Positions 1 to 8,498 of a stretch of DNA of 64,000 bases are shown here, piece by piece. The notes below the pieces were generated by a model, which ran no database searches, was not told the DNA's origin, and saw only the letters and a list, made by a program, of their open reading frames with translations. The DNA lies in NCBI GenBank assembly GCA_963794385.1, contig CAWCDT010000011.1, positions 62,001-126,000 of the forward strand. Direction: 5' to 3'. This DNA is from Gaiellasilicea sp963794385 (GTDB lineage: Bacteria; Actinomycetota; Thermoleophilia; Gaiellales; Gaiellaceae). Numbering within the stretch: position 1 is the stretch's first letter; each line of letters starts with the position of its first letter. A program made the translations under genes and the position numbers.

Positions 1-1
1 T

Positions 2-983
2 CGCCTGGCGACGGTCGTCGGGCGGTACTACGCGATGGACAGGGACAAGCGCTGGGAGCGGACGCAGAAGGCGCTCGACGCGATCACGGTGGGGAGGGGT
101 ACACCTGTGGAACCTCCCGCGTTGCTCGCAGAAGTGCAACGGAGCTATGACGCGGGCGTCACAGACGAGTTCCTGGAGCCGATCGTCGTCGACGGCGCGC
201 CACGGCTCGGCCGGGACGACGCCGCGATCTTCTTCAACTTCCGGCCCGACCGCGGCCGGCAGCTCGCGGCCAGGCTCGCGGAGGGCGACGTCGACCTGAC
301 CACGATGACCCGGTATTCCGACGAGCTCAACGTCCCCGTCGCCTTCGCGGAGCAGAAGGTCTCGGACACGCTCGCCGAGACCCTCGCCGCCGCGGGCGCG
401 CGTCAGCTGCACGTTGCCGAGACGGAGAAATACGCGCACGTGACCTACTTCTTCAACGGCGGCGTCGAGGTGCCGTGGCCCGGCGAGGAGCGCATCCTCG
501 TGCCCAGCCCACGCGACGTCCCGAGCTACGACTTCAAGCCCGAGATGTCGGCGCGCGAGGTCGCCGCGCGCTTCGCGGACGCGATCGGCGACGGCTACCG
601 CTTCGCCGTCATCAACTTCGCGAACCCGGACATGGTCGGCCACACCGGCTCGATCCCGGCGGTCACGCAGGCGGTCGAGGTCACCGACGAGTGCCTCGCC
701 GAGGTGGTCGAGTCGACGCATGCGGCCCGCGGTGTCTGCCTCGTGACCGCCGACCACGGCAACGCCGAGACGATGCTCGAAGCGGACGGCGTCAGCCCGC
801 ACACCGCGCACACGACCAACCCGGTGCCGCTCGTGTTAACCACTGGCGAGCATGGCCGTGCGCAAAGGGGGCGAGCTCGCCGACCTCGCCCCCACCGTGC
901 TCGGGCTTCTCGGCCTCGAATCGCCGTCGGCGATGACAGGAGTCAACCTGGCCGGCGCGGCCGATCCGGGTCCCACAGGTTGA
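2..983 (+). CDS. gpmI: 2,3-bisphosphoglycerate-independent phosphoglycerate mutase, 5' partial, frameshifted near its end
   Basis: The enzyme interconverts 3- and 2-phosphoglycerate in glycolysis using two Mn ions. The gene enters the window already open: the first codons read GRYYAMDRDKRW, a hallmark of the family, so the N-terminal phosphatase half lies outside. The metal-binding motifs TADHGNAE and HTAHTTNP are intact. At about 854-855 there is one extra G. Beyond it the conserved C-terminus (GGELADLAPTVLGLLGLE) continues in another frame to a TGA at 981-983, while the unshifted frame runs on to 1030 as nonsense. Because this is a core glycolytic enzyme and the rest is perfect, I read the lesion as a probable sequence error and give the repaired end. 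Confidence 0.93.
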
Positions 984-995
984 GCAAACGGGCGC

Positions 996-1001
996 TATAC
1001 T
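996..1001 (+). promoter_or_regulatory. TATACT -10 box of the sigma factor gene
   Basis: TATACT lies 9 nt upstream of the TTG start at 1011 with no Shine-Dalgarno sequence between them. The transcript should therefore begin at or next to the start codon (leaderless). The same geometry recurs throughout this window. Confidence 0.6.
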
Positions 1002-1010
1002 CCCGCCCAC

Positions 1011-1616
1011 TTGTCGCTGCCCCAGCCTGATCTCGGCGTCCTGCGGAAGGCTCAGCGAGGAGATGAGCGAGCGTTCTCGCTCATCGTTCGCGCGTATGAG
1101 CTGCCGGTCTTCAACTACGTGTTGCGGCTCGTGGGCGACCGCTCGTTGGCGGAGGACCTGACCCAGGAAGTCTTTCTTCGTGTCTACCAGGGACTGCCCA
1201 GCTTCTCGCTTCGTTGCCGCTTCACGACCTGGCTCTTCCAGGTGACGAAGAACCGCGTTCTCGACGAGTTGCGCGCGCTGGAGCGCCGGCCGCGCGCCGT
1301 CGTCAACCTCGAGGACATCCCCCCGCTCGAGGTCGTGGATGCACCGTTCGAGCGCGTGGAGGCGATCGACGCAGTCTGGCGGGCGGTCGAGAACCTGAGC
1401 GTCGACCTGAAGATGGCTCTGTTGCTGCGCGACGTGGTCGGCCTCTCCTACACCGAGATCGCCGACTCGCTCGAGGTCACCCTGGCCACGGTCAAGTGGC
1501 GGATCTACAAGGCCCGCGAGGAAGTCCAGCTCGCGCTCGCCCGCGAGGGCATCACCTTCGGCGCGGAGACGGGCTCCGACAAGCGCGCCAACCCCGCCGC
1601 ACCCGCGCTGGTCTAG
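1011..1616 (+). CDS. ECF-type RNA polymerase sigma factor
   Basis: A 201-residue sigma-70 family factor that would direct RNA polymerase to a specific promoter set. Region 2 is clear (LAEDLTQEVFLRVYQGLPSF followed by TTWLFQVTKNRVLDELR, about residues 45-90), as is region 4 (LLLRDVVGLSYTEIADSLEV then TVKWRIYKAREE, about 140-175). Regions 1 and 3 are absent, as in extracytoplasmic-function sigma factors. The TTG start is chosen because a -10 box sits 9 nt upstream and the protein begins at the usual place before region 2. No anti-sigma gene is adjacent: the next gene is on the other strand. The regulon cannot be told from the sequence. Confidence 0.9.
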   Translation: MSLPQPDLGVLRKAQRGDERAFSLIVRAYELPVFNYVLRLVGDRSLAEDLTQEVFLRVYQGLPSFSLRCRFTTWLFQVTKNRVLDELRALERRPRAVVNLEDIPPLEVVDAPFERVEAIDAVWRAVENLSVDLKMALLLRDVVGLSYTEIADSLEVTLATVKWRIYKAREEVQLALAREGITFGAETGSDKRANPAAPALV

Positions 1617-1637
1617 CCGTAGCGCTCTAGCTGTCGC

Positions 1638-2126
1638 CTAGGCAGGCGCGTTCGCGTCCTCCTTCGCCGCGAGCTTCCGGCTCGCCGCCATCACGTCCTT
1701 CAGGTGCCGCTGCTGGATCGGCAGGTGCGTGCTCACGAGCTGGCGGACGCCGGCGTGCTTCGCCTGCTTGTTCAGCTCCTGCAGCACCGACCAGTGCCCG
1801 ACCTCGCCGGCCTCGGCCATGGTCAGGAACTCGAACCCGTCCAGCTCATCCGAGTCACGCTCGAGGTAGGTCCTCATCATCGTCGCGCCCTTCTTCTTCA
1901 CCGAGCGCGCCTCGGCGAGGATCTTCCCCTTCTTGCGGTCGATCGAGGCGGCCACGGCGGTGCCGTCCTTCTCGGCCTTGGCCGCCTCCTTGCGCATGGT
2001 CTTCAGGCTCGAGACCAGCTTGCGGTCCTTCGTCAGCTTCTCGACTCGCTCCGTTGCGGCCTGTGCAGCCATCGCGAGCCCGATCACCTCGCCGAGCTTC
2101 GTCTCCATGTTGGTCAGCTCTGCCAT
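1638..2126 (-). CDS. Small all-helical protein, possibly ferritin-like
   Basis: A 162-residue protein I do not recognise with confidence. It is rich in Lys, Glu and Ala and looks entirely alpha-helical. The second half has spaced Glu and His residues (EFLTMAEAGEVGHWSVLQEL, then HLPIQQRHLKDVM) reminiscent of a ferritin-like four-helix bundle of the DUF892 kind, but no full metal-site signature can be assigned by eye. The ATG has a Shine-Dalgarno-like GGAGTGA just upstream. It lies between the sigma factor gene (other strand) and a phosphoesterase gene on the same strand 24 bp upstream, so the two may be cotranscribed. Confidence 0.7.
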   Translation of the reverse strand: MAELTNMETKLGEVIGLAMAAQAATERVEKLTKDRKLVSSLKTMRKEAAKAEKDGTAVAASIDRKKGKILAEARSVKKKGATMMRTYLERDSDELDGFEFLTMAEAGEVGHWSVLQELNKQAKHAGVRQLVSTHLPIQQRHLKDVMAASRKLAAKEDANAPA

Positions 2127-2150
2127 GTCACTCCGTTTCGTCGGGCCGGG

Positions 2151-2879
2151 CTAGAAGCCGTGCTCGAGACGTGCTGCGAGCACCTCGGGGAGGCCCCGCT
2201 CACGCATCTCGGCCTGCGTCCGCTCGACCGGATAAGGCGTTCGGCGAAACGTTGCCCGCCCTGACCTTTTGTCAATCTCGAGCCAGGCGGCTCGCGGGTC
2301 GCCGTCACGGGGCTGCCCGACCGATCCCGGGTTGAGCAGCCGCCGCGCGGCGCCCAGGTCGAGGCTGGTGCCGGCCGCCGCCTGACCGCCCCTTACCTCC
2401 GTCCCGTCCCCCGAGAGCTCGAGGGCGACGTGGCTGTGCCCGACGAGCACGAGCGGCGCCGAGGTCGCGGCCAGGGTCCAGCGGGCGGCGTCCTCGGACA
2501 GGACGTAGTCCCAGACCGGGTCGCGCGGGCTGCCGTGGAACATCTCGACGCCCGACAACGTCGCCCGCGGCTCGAGGGCGCCGAGGAAGTCTCTGGCGGC
2601 GTCGTCGAGGACGCTCCGCGTCCAGGACGCCGCCGCGGCAGCCTCGCCGGCGAAGGTCGCGAGCGGGATCCTCCCGACCACGACGAGGTCGTGGTTGCCC
2701 CCGAGGCAGACGGCGGCCCGCTCGCGCAGGGCTGCGATGCACTCGAGCGGCCGCGGCCCATAACCGACGACGTCGCCGAGACACCAGAGCTCGTCGAAGC
2801 CGCCGGCGTCGATCTCGGCGAGGACTGCGTCGAGCGCGTGCAGGTTGGAGTGGACGTCCGAGACGACAGCGAGCTTCAC
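2151..2879 (-). CDS. Calcineurin-like metallophosphoesterase
   Basis: A 242-residue dinuclear metal phosphoesterase of the YfcE/DNA-repair-exonuclease-like superfamily. All signature motifs are present in order: DVHSN (residues 8-12), GDVVGYGP (about 35-42), GNHD (about 60-63) and GHSHV (about 145-149), plus a C-terminal NPGSVGQPRDGDPRA stretch found in the small YfcE/predicted phosphodiesterase members. The substrate is unknown. The start is a GTG; nothing better exists upstream. It sits between the helical protein and the DUF3467 gene, all on the minus strand. Confidence 0.9.
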   Translation of the reverse strand: MKLAVVSDVHSNLHALDAVLAEIDAGGFDELWCLGDVVGYGPRPLECIAALRERAAVCLGGNHDLVVVGRIPLATFAGEAAAAASWTRSVLDDAARDFLGALEPRATLSGVEMFHGSPRDPVWDYVLSEDAARWTLAATSAPLVLVGHSHVALELSGDGTEVRGGQAAAGTSLDLGAARRLLNPGSVGQPRDGDPRAAWLEIDKRSGRATFRRTPYPVERTQAEMRERGLPEVLAARLEHGF

Positions 2880-2921
2880 GGTGCTCGTGGTGTCGAGTGT
2901 GTCGCTCGTCGTGCCCGGACG

Positions 2922-3224
2922 CTACGAGTCGCGGGGAGGAGCTTCGGGCAGGTTCTGAATGCCCTGCACGGTCGTGTACTTCGACCATGAGTCATTCATC
3001 GCGTCGAGCAGCTCCTTGGCGAACTTCGTCGACATGTTCACGCGTGCGACGACGACGCCGGGGATGTCGCCCTCCTCGACCTCGTGGTCGATGCGCGCGA
3101 ACGTAAGCGTGAACTCGTAGTCCGAGAACGAGACGTTGGCGAAGTTCGCGTACGAGCCGGCGAGATGCTTCTCGTCGATCTGGATGTTGAGCTGGCGCTC
3201 CTGGCCGGAGCCGTCCTCGTCCAC
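2922..3224 (-). CDS. DUF3467 domain protein
   Basis: A roughly 100-residue cytoplasmic protein of the DUF3467 family, recognisable from QLNIQIDEKHLAGSYANFAN followed by a beta-rich core with DIPGVVVARVNMS. The function of the family is not established. I chose the GTG at 3224 over the TTG 24 nt upstream because a TAnnnT box (3231-3236) lies 6 nt ahead of it and the extra residues would be low-complexity. It is divergent from argS, which starts 42 bp away on the plus strand. Confidence 0.85.
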   Translation of the reverse strand: MDEDGSGQERQLNIQIDEKHLAGSYANFANVSFSDYEFTLTFARIDHEVEEGDIPGVVVARVNMSTKFAKELLDAMNDSWSKYTTVQGIQNLPEAPPRDS

Positions 3225-3230
3225 ATCCCT

Positions 3231-3236
3231 ACGATA
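3231..3236 (-). promoter_or_regulatory. TATCGT -10 box of the DUF3467 gene
   Basis: Read on the minus strand, TATCGT ends 6 nt before the GTG at 3224 with no ribosome-binding site between, suggesting a leaderless start. Confidence 0.5.
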
Positions 3237-3266
3237 ACGGCGTGACAACCGTGACCGGGAAGATCA

Positions 3267-4784
3267 ATGCCCGCTGAGGCGATCGAGCGGCTGGAGGCGG
3301 CGCTCGGCGAGGCCGCTGGGACCGAGGTCGCGCTCGAGCGTCCCGGCGACGCTGCTCACGGCGATTACGCCACCAACGTCGCAATGCGGCTTGCCGGCGC
3401 GCGCAAGCTCGCCCCGCGTCTGATCGCGGAGCAGTTGGTTGCCCAGGCGAGCGCGCTACCCGACGTCGAGCGGGCCGAGATCGCCGGGCCGGGCTTCGTC
3501 AACCTCTGGCTCGCACCGGCCTGGTATCGCGATGCGCTCGCGGAGATCCTCGCTGCCGGCGACGCGTACGGCGGCGGCTCGGCAACGATCAAGGAGCGCG
3601 TCCAGGTGGAGCTCGTCTCGGCCAACCCAACCGGGCCGATCGTCGTCTCCGCGGCACGGAACGGCGCCTACGGTGACAGCGTGGCGCGGCTACTCGCGTT
3701 CGCGGGCCACGAGGTCGAGCGCGAGTACTACTACAACGACGCGGGTGCGCAGATGATGCGCTTCCGCGCCTCGGTCGAAGCGCGCCGGCGCGGGGAGGAG
3801 CCGCCCGAGGACGGCTACCTCGGCGACTACATCGCCGAGCTCGCGGAGTTGCCGGACGACCCCGTGCCGCTGATGCTGCAGCGGATCGAGGCGACGTTAG
3901 AGCGCTTCCGGATCCACTTCGACTCGTGGGCGCTGCAGAGCGAGCTGGAAAAGCGGCTGCCCGACTTCCTGCCTCGCCTGGACGCCTACGAGCGCGACGG
4001 CGCGGTGTGGGCGCGCTCCTCCGCGCACGGCGACGACGACGACCGTGTCCTGATCCGCTCCGAGACCGGCACGCCGACGTACCGGGCTGCGGACGTCGTG
4101 TACCTGGCGGACAAGCTCGACCGTGGGCTCGATCGCGCCATTTATGTGCTCGGCGCCGATCATCACGGCACGCGGAACTGGTATGCGGCGGTCGCCAGGA
4201 TGCTCGGCTACGACTCCGGCCGGGTCGAGGTGCTGCTCTACCAGCTCGTCCACCTGACCCGCGGCGGCGAGGCGGCGAAGATGTCGAAGCGGCGCGGCGA
4301 CGTCGTCTTCCTCGACGACTTCCTCGACGAGGTCGGCGTCGACGCGGCCCGCTGGTACCTCGTCTCGCGCGGGCCCGACCAGGCGATCGAGATCGACGTC
4401 GATCTGGCGGCGGAGCGAAGCCAGAAGAACCCGGTCTACTACGTCCAGTACGCGCACGCGCGCATCGCCGGGATCCTCCGCAACGCAGGCGAGGCGAAGC
4501 CGTCGGCGGAGCCGCCCGCCGAGCTCGCGGACGAGGAGCGCGACCTCGTCAAGCGCCTGGCTGAGTTTCCGGCCGTCGTCGCGGAGGCGACGGAGCGGCG
4601 CGGCCCGCATGCGATCCCCACCTACGCGATCCGAGTCGCGGACGACTTTCACCGCTTCTACCACCGGCACAAGGTGCTCGGCTCCGAGGCCGAGTCCTTC
4701 CGGCTCGGCTTGGTCACGGCGACGAAGTCCGTGATCGCCCGCTCGCTCGACCTGATCGGGGTCGAAGCGCCGGAGCGGATGTAA
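3267..4784 (+). CDS. argS: Arginyl-tRNA synthetase with a non-canonical HIGH region
   Basis: This class I synthetase charges tRNA-Arg. The family path is clear: SANPTGP anchor (about residues 115-122), EYYYNDAG, GADHHGTRNW, the KMSKR loop (AKMSKRRGD, about 343-351) and the C-terminal anticodon-binding helical domain ending in SLDLIGVEAPERM. At the position where the family has the ATP-binding HVGH ('HIGH') after NPTGP, this protein reads VVSAARNGAYGD, so both histidines are missing although the frame is continuous. At 505 residues it is a little shorter than typical because the N-terminal Add-1 domain is compact. The frame is closed by a TGA just before the ATG, fixing the start. glpX follows at 23 bp. 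Confidence 0.95.
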   Translation: MPAEAIERLEAALGEAAGTEVALERPGDAAHGDYATNVAMRLAGARKLAPRLIAEQLVAQASALPDVERAEIAGPGFVNLWLAPAWYRDALAEILAAGDAYGGGSATIKERVQVELVSANPTGPIVVSAARNGAYGDSVARLLAFAGHEVEREYYYNDAGAQMMRFRASVEARRRGEEPPEDGYLGDYIAELAELPDDPVPLMLQRIEATLERFRIHFDSWALQSELEKRLPDFLPRLDAYERDGAVWARSSAHGDDDDRVLIRSETGTPTYRAADVVYLADKLDRGLDRAIYVLGADHHGTRNWYAAVARMLGYDSGRVEVLLYQLVHLTRGGEAAKMSKRRGDVVFLDDFLDEVGVDAARWYLVSRGPDQAIEIDVDLAAERSQKNPVYYVQYAHARIAGILRNAGEAKPSAEPPAELADEERDLVKRLAEFPAVVAEATERRGPHAIPTYAIRVADDFHRFYHRHKVLGSEAESFRLGLVTATKSVIARSLDLIGVEAPERM

Positions 4785-4792
4785 CGGGCGGA

Positions 4793-4798
4793 TAGGAT
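4793..4798 (+). promoter_or_regulatory. TAGGAT -10 box of glpX
   Basis: TAGGAT in the 23-bp argS-glpX gap, 9 nt before the glpX ATG at 4808, with no Shine-Dalgarno sequence; fits the leaderless pattern. Confidence 0.5.
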
Positions 4799-4807
4799 CC
4801 GGGCCGC

Positions 4808-5803
4808 ATGGCGGCCACGGCTCCCGACCGAAACCTCGCCCTCGAGATCGTGCGCGTGACGGAGTCCGCGGCGATGGCAGCCGCAGGCTGGATCGGGCGC
4901 GGGGAGAAGGAGCGCGCCGACCAGGCGGCCGTCGACGCGATGCGGCTGATGCTCGGCACCGTCGAGATGGACGGCGTGGTCGTGATCGGGGAGGGGGAGA
5001 AGGACGAGGCGCCGATGCTCTTCAACGGCGAATCGGTCGGCTCCGGCCACGGGCCCGAGGTCGACGTCGCCGTCGACCCGCTCGAGGGAACCAGGCTGAC
5101 GGCCCTCGGCCAGCCGAACGCGATCGCGGTGATCGCCGTCGCCGAGCGCGGGACGATGTTCTTTCCCGGCGCGGCCGTCTACATGGACAAGATCGCCGTC
5201 GGGCCGGAGGCTGCGGAGGCGATCTCGATCGACGCCTCTCCGACCGAGAACGTCCAGGCCGTGGCCGACGCGAAGGGGATGGACGTCGCCGACGTGACCG
5301 TCGTCGTGCTCGAGCGCGACCGGCACGACGCACTGATCGCGGAGCTCCGCGAGGCGGGCGCGCGCGTGAACCTGATCCGGGACGGCGACGTCGCACCCGC
5401 CATTGCCGCCGCCCAGCCTTTCACCGGCGTCGACATGCTGATGGGGATCGGCGGCACGCCCGAGGGCGTCATCTCGGCCGCCGCGATCAAGTGCCTCGGC
5501 GGCTGCCTCCAAGGCCGGCTCTGGCCGCGCGACGAGACCGAGCGCAAACAGCTCGTCGAGGCGGGGTACGACATCGAACGCGTGCTCACGCACGACGACC
5601 TCGTCAGCGGCGAGGACGTCTTCGTCGCCGCAACCGGAGTGACGAGCGGCGCGCTCCTCCGCGGCGTGCGCATGTCGGCCATCGGCGTTGAGACGGAGTC
5701 GATCGTGATGCGCTCCCGCTCGGGGACCGTGCGCCGGATCCAGGCCTATCACCCGCTTGCGAAGCTACCCACCTTGCTGAAAGGAGGCCGCAATGGCCGC
5801 TGA
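4808..5803 (+). CDS. glpX: Class II fructose-1,6-bisphosphatase
   Basis: This enzyme hydrolyses fructose 1,6-bisphosphate to fructose 6-phosphate in gluconeogenesis. The 331-residue protein follows the GlpX family throughout: GEGEKDEAPML (residues about 62-72, metal-binding), DVAVDPLEGTRL (about 86-97), AVYMDKIAVG, LIRDGDVAPA, and MGIGGTPEGVISAAAIKCLGG. It lacks the class I FBPase motifs. The last 11 nt overlap the start of the aldolase gene fda, which opposes it in the fructose-bisphosphate step, so the two are translationally coupled and probably cotranscribed. Confidence 0.96.
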   Translation: MAATAPDRNLALEIVRVTESAAMAAAGWIGRGEKERADQAAVDAMRLMLGTVEMDGVVVIGEGEKDEAPMLFNGESVGSGHGPEVDVAVDPLEGTRLTALGQPNAIAVIAVAERGTMFFPGAAVYMDKIAVGPEAAEAISIDASPTENVQAVADAKGMDVADVTVVVLERDRHDALIAELREAGARVNLIRDGDVAPAIAAAQPFTGVDMLMGIGGTPEGVISAAAIKCLGGCLQGRLWPRDETERKQLVEAGYDIERVLTHDDLVSGEDVFVAATGVTSGALLRGVRMSAIGVETESIVMRSRSGTVRRIQAYHPLAKLPTLLKGGRNGR

Positions 5804-6818
5804 GCTGCACGAGACCGCGAAGGCGCTCGTCGCCGACGACAAGGGGATACTCGCCGCCGACGAGAGCTCGGGGACGATCGAAAAGCGCTTCGACTCGATC
5901 TCGCTCGAGTCGACCGAGGAAAACCGACGTGCCTACCGCGACATGCTCTTCACGACACCCGACCTGGAGCAATTCGTGAGCGGCGTGATCCTCTTCGACG
6001 AGACGATCCGCCAGTCGTCGGCCGACGGGACGCCGTTCGCCAGGCTGCTCGCCGACAGGGGAATCATCCCGGGGATCAAGGTCGACACCGGCGCCAAGGA
6101 CCTCGCCGGCGCGCCCGGCGAGAAGGTGACCGAGGGCCTCGACGGCCTGCGCGAACGGCTCCAGGAGTACCGTGAGCTCGGCGCGCGCTTTGCCAAGTGG
6201 CGCGCCGTGATCACGATCGGGGAGGGGATCCCGACCGCCTACTGCATCGAGACGAACGCGCACGCGCTCGCCCGCTACGCCGCGCTCTGCCAGGAGCAGG
6301 GGCTCGTTCCGATCGTCGAGCCCGAGGTGCTGATGGACGCGGACAACGACATCGAGACGTGCTACCGCGCCACCAAGCGGACGCTCCACAAGACCTTCGA
6401 CGAGCTCTACCACCAGCGCGTCGACCTCGAGGGGATCCTGCTGAAGCCGAACATGGTCATCTCGGGCAAGGGCTCGCCGACGCAGGCGAGCGCCGACGAG
6501 GTCGCCGACTGGACGCTCAGGTGCTTCCACGAGACCGTGCCGGCTGCGGTGCCCGGAATCGTCTTCCTCTCCGGCGGCCAGTCCGACGAGCAGGCAAGCG
6601 AGAACCTGAACGCGATCAACTCGCGTGGGCCACAGCCGTGGGCGCTCTCGTTCTCGTACGGGCGGGCGCTGCAGGCGCCGGCGCTGAAGGCATGGGGCGG
6701 ATCGGCCGAGAACGTGGAGGCGGGCCAGTCCTTCCTCGCGCTGCGCGCCCGCTGCAACAGCGCCGCGGTCGGCGGCCGCTATTCGGCGGAGATGGAGGAG
6801 CTCGCGAGGTCGACCTAG
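5793..6818 (+). CDS. fda: Class I fructose-bisphosphate aldolase
   Basis: This enzyme cleaves fructose 1,6-bisphosphate through a Schiff base. The 341-residue protein matches plant/animal-type class I aldolases: GILAADESSGTIEKRF near residues 18-33, FDETIRQ, KVDTGAKDLAG, PIVEPEVLMDAD, GILLKPNMV (Schiff-base lysine in LKPNMV, about residue 216-221) and the phosphate-binding FLSGGQSDE and LSFSYGRALQ stretches. A strong ribosome-binding site (AAAGGAGG, 5780-5787) precedes the ATG and lies inside the end of glpX. Most actinobacteria rely on class II aldolase, so a class I enzyme coupled to glpX is worth noting. Confidence 0.96.
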   Translation: MAAELHETAKALVADDKGILAADESSGTIEKRFDSISLESTEENRRAYRDMLFTTPDLEQFVSGVILFDETIRQSSADGTPFARLLADRGIIPGIKVDTGAKDLAGAPGEKVTEGLDGLRERLQEYRELGARFAKWRAVITIGEGIPTAYCIETNAHALARYAALCQEQGLVPIVEPEVLMDADNDIETCYRATKRTLHKTFDELYHQRVDLEGILLKPNMVISGKGSPTQASADEVADWTLRCFHETVPAAVPGIVFLSGGQSDEQASENLNAINSRGPQPWALSFSYGRALQAPALKAWGGSAENVEAGQSFLALRARCNSAAVGGRYSAEMEELARST

Positions 6819-6927
6819 TCCTGGTGTCGATTCGACGTGTCCCCGTTCGTCTCACCGATGAGTTTCGCCTGCACGGTCGGTCTTCGTCGTGGAGACCGAA
6901 CGCATTCGTCCGACCGGAGGTGAGTCG

Positions 6928-8010
6928 ATGTCGAAGACCGTCCTGATCGTCGGCACCCGCAAGGGCTGCTTCCTGCTCGAGAGCGACGAGAGCCGCCGTG
7001 ACTGGCAGCTGCGCGGCCCCTACTGCGAGAGCTGGCCCATCTATCACGCCATCCGGGACGCCGGCAGCGGCACGATCTACGCCGCGGCCGGCAGCGAGTG
7101 GCACGGGTCGAGCGTCTGGCGCAGCCACGACCTCGGCGAGACCTGGGAACAGTCGAGCGAAGGGCTGAGCTACGGCGACGGCGAGGGCGCGCTGAAGCTG
7201 TCGAAGGTGTCCGGCCTAACCGCCCACAATGGCCGCCTCTTCGCGGGCGCGGAGAATCCCGGTGTGTTCGAGAGCCGCGACGGCGGCGAGACGTGGTCGC
7301 TGCTGACCACGCTCGAGGGGCAGCCGGGCAGCGACAAGTGGAACGATCCCGACAACCAGCCGCCCGGCCATCTCGGCGTCCCGGCGATCCTGCCGCACCC
7401 CGACGACGCGTCCCGGTACTGGGCGGTCGTGCAGGGCGTCGGCATCTTCGAGACGACCGACGACGCCGCCTCGTGGACGCCGCGCAACCGCGGGCTGCGC
7501 GCCGACTGGCCGCTCGAGAACGAGGAGGTCGGGTACTGCGTGCACAAGCTCGTGATGTCGCCTGTCGACAGTGACCGGCTGTACCAGCAGAACCACGTGG
7601 GTATGCACCGCAGCGATGACGCCGGCCTCACCTGGAACGAGATCACCGACGGCCTGCCGACCGAGTTCGGCTTTGCCGCGGGTGCGCACCCGCACGACCG
7701 CGACACGTTCTACGTGATCCCGCTCGATCCCGGCCACGCGCGCTGCATGCCCGAGGGCCGTGCCGCCGTCTGGCGGACCCGCGACGCGGGCGCGAGCTGG
7801 GAGCGGCTCGCGAACGGCCTCCCGCAGGAGGATGCACACGTGGGCGTGCTGCGCGAGGGGATGGCACTCGACGCCTACGACCAGCCGGGCGTCTACTTCG
7901 GCACGAGCACGGGGCAGCTGTTCGCGAGCGCCGACGAGGGCGAGAGCTGGACCGAGATCGCGAGCTACCTGCCCGGGATCACGTCGGTCGAGGTCGCGGT
8001 GCTGGACTAG
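6928..8010 (+). CDS. BNR/Asp-box beta-propeller protein (sialidase/sortilin-like fold)
   Basis: A 360-residue protein with at least five Asp-box turns of the type S/T-x-D-x-G-x-x-W, e.g. SHDLGETW, SRDGGETW, SDDAGLTW, TRDAGASW and SADEGESW, spread evenly along the chain, which indicates a multi-bladed beta-propeller. There is no signal peptide or catalytic sialidase arginine triad that I can identify, so enzymatic activity should not be assumed. The ATG at 6928 is preferred over one 39 nt upstream because GGAGGTGA lies just ahead of it. The gene ends 2 bp before a MoaD/ThiS-like gene; the pair is almost certainly one transcript. Confidence 0.85.
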   Translation: MSKTVLIVGTRKGCFLLESDESRRDWQLRGPYCESWPIYHAIRDAGSGTIYAAAGSEWHGSSVWRSHDLGETWEQSSEGLSYGDGEGALKLSKVSGLTAHNGRLFAGAENPGVFESRDGGETWSLLTTLEGQPGSDKWNDPDNQPPGHLGVPAILPHPDDASRYWAVVQGVGIFETTDDAASWTPRNRGLRADWPLENEEVGYCVHKLVMSPVDSDRLYQQNHVGMHRSDDAGLTWNEITDGLPTEFGFAAGAHPHDRDTFYVIPLDPGHARCMPEGRAAVWRTRDAGASWERLANGLPQEDAHVGVLREGMALDAYDQPGVYFGTSTGQLFASADEGESWTEIASYLPGITSVEVAVLD

Positions 8011-8012
8011 CC

Positions 8013-8276
8013 ATGGCCGAGCTGCACCTGCCCTCGACCCTGCCGCCGCTCTTCGCCGGCCTGCCGCGCACGCTCGACCTCGACGTGGCCACCGTCGACG
8101 AGGCGCTCGATCAGCTCGAGCAGCGCTGGCCGGGTTTGCGCGACCGCCTCTGCGAGCCCGGCCCGACGCTGCGCACGCACATCCACATCTATGTCGACCG
8201 CGAGCGCGCCCAGCTCGACACTGCGCTCGAGCCGCGCTCGCGCGTCGACGTGATCACCGCGATCAGCGGCGGCTGA
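8013..8276 (+). CDS. MoaD/ThiS-like ubiquitin-fold protein ending in Gly-Gly
   Basis: An 87-residue beta-grasp protein of the MoaD/ThiS family. It has the typical layout: hydrophobic strand, LDVATVDEALDQLEQRWPGL helix, a strand HIHIYVDRE, and the C-terminal VDVITAISGG. The terminal Gly-Gly is the site that E1-like enzymes adenylate for sulphur transfer or protein conjugation. No molybdopterin or thiamine genes lie nearby. The partner is the BNR propeller gene 2 bp upstream, suggesting a dedicated role with that protein rather than bulk cofactor synthesis (inference). Confidence 0.88.
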   Translation: MAELHLPSTLPPLFAGLPRTLDLDVATVDEALDQLEQRWPGLRDRLCEPGPTLRTHIHIYVDRERAQLDTALEPRSRVDVITAISGG

Positions 8277-8498
8277 GCCCGCGTTCACTCACTGAGCGGT
8301 GAACTCAGCGCCGGCCGTCTTGACAGGCCGTCGCGCGTTGCGAGATGGTGGCGGTCGTAACGAGAGGAGCTTCGTGCCGCCCGAAGAAGCGGATCGTTAC
8401 TGCGGCCCCGACCCCGCCGGCCCTTCGGGCCTGGTAGCGGCCGCTGTCCTGAGGCTCCTCCGGCCGATACTCGAACGAGGCGGAGGAGGTACGACGAG
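8277..8498 (+). other. Intergenic region ahead of the repeat-protein cassette
   Basis: 222 bp without a convincing gene. It holds an imperfect dyad at about 8284-8303 (GTTCAC / GTGAAC arms), a TTGACA at 8320-8325 with no good -10 at 17 bp, and a GATACT at 8466-8471 followed by a strong GGAGGAGGT ribosome-binding site (8482-8490) for the next gene. Confidence 0.4.

Noticed and set aside
8320..8325. TTGACA as -35 of the repeat-protein operon
   Set aside because: No acceptable -10 at 16-18 bp; the GATACT nearer the gene is the better candidate.
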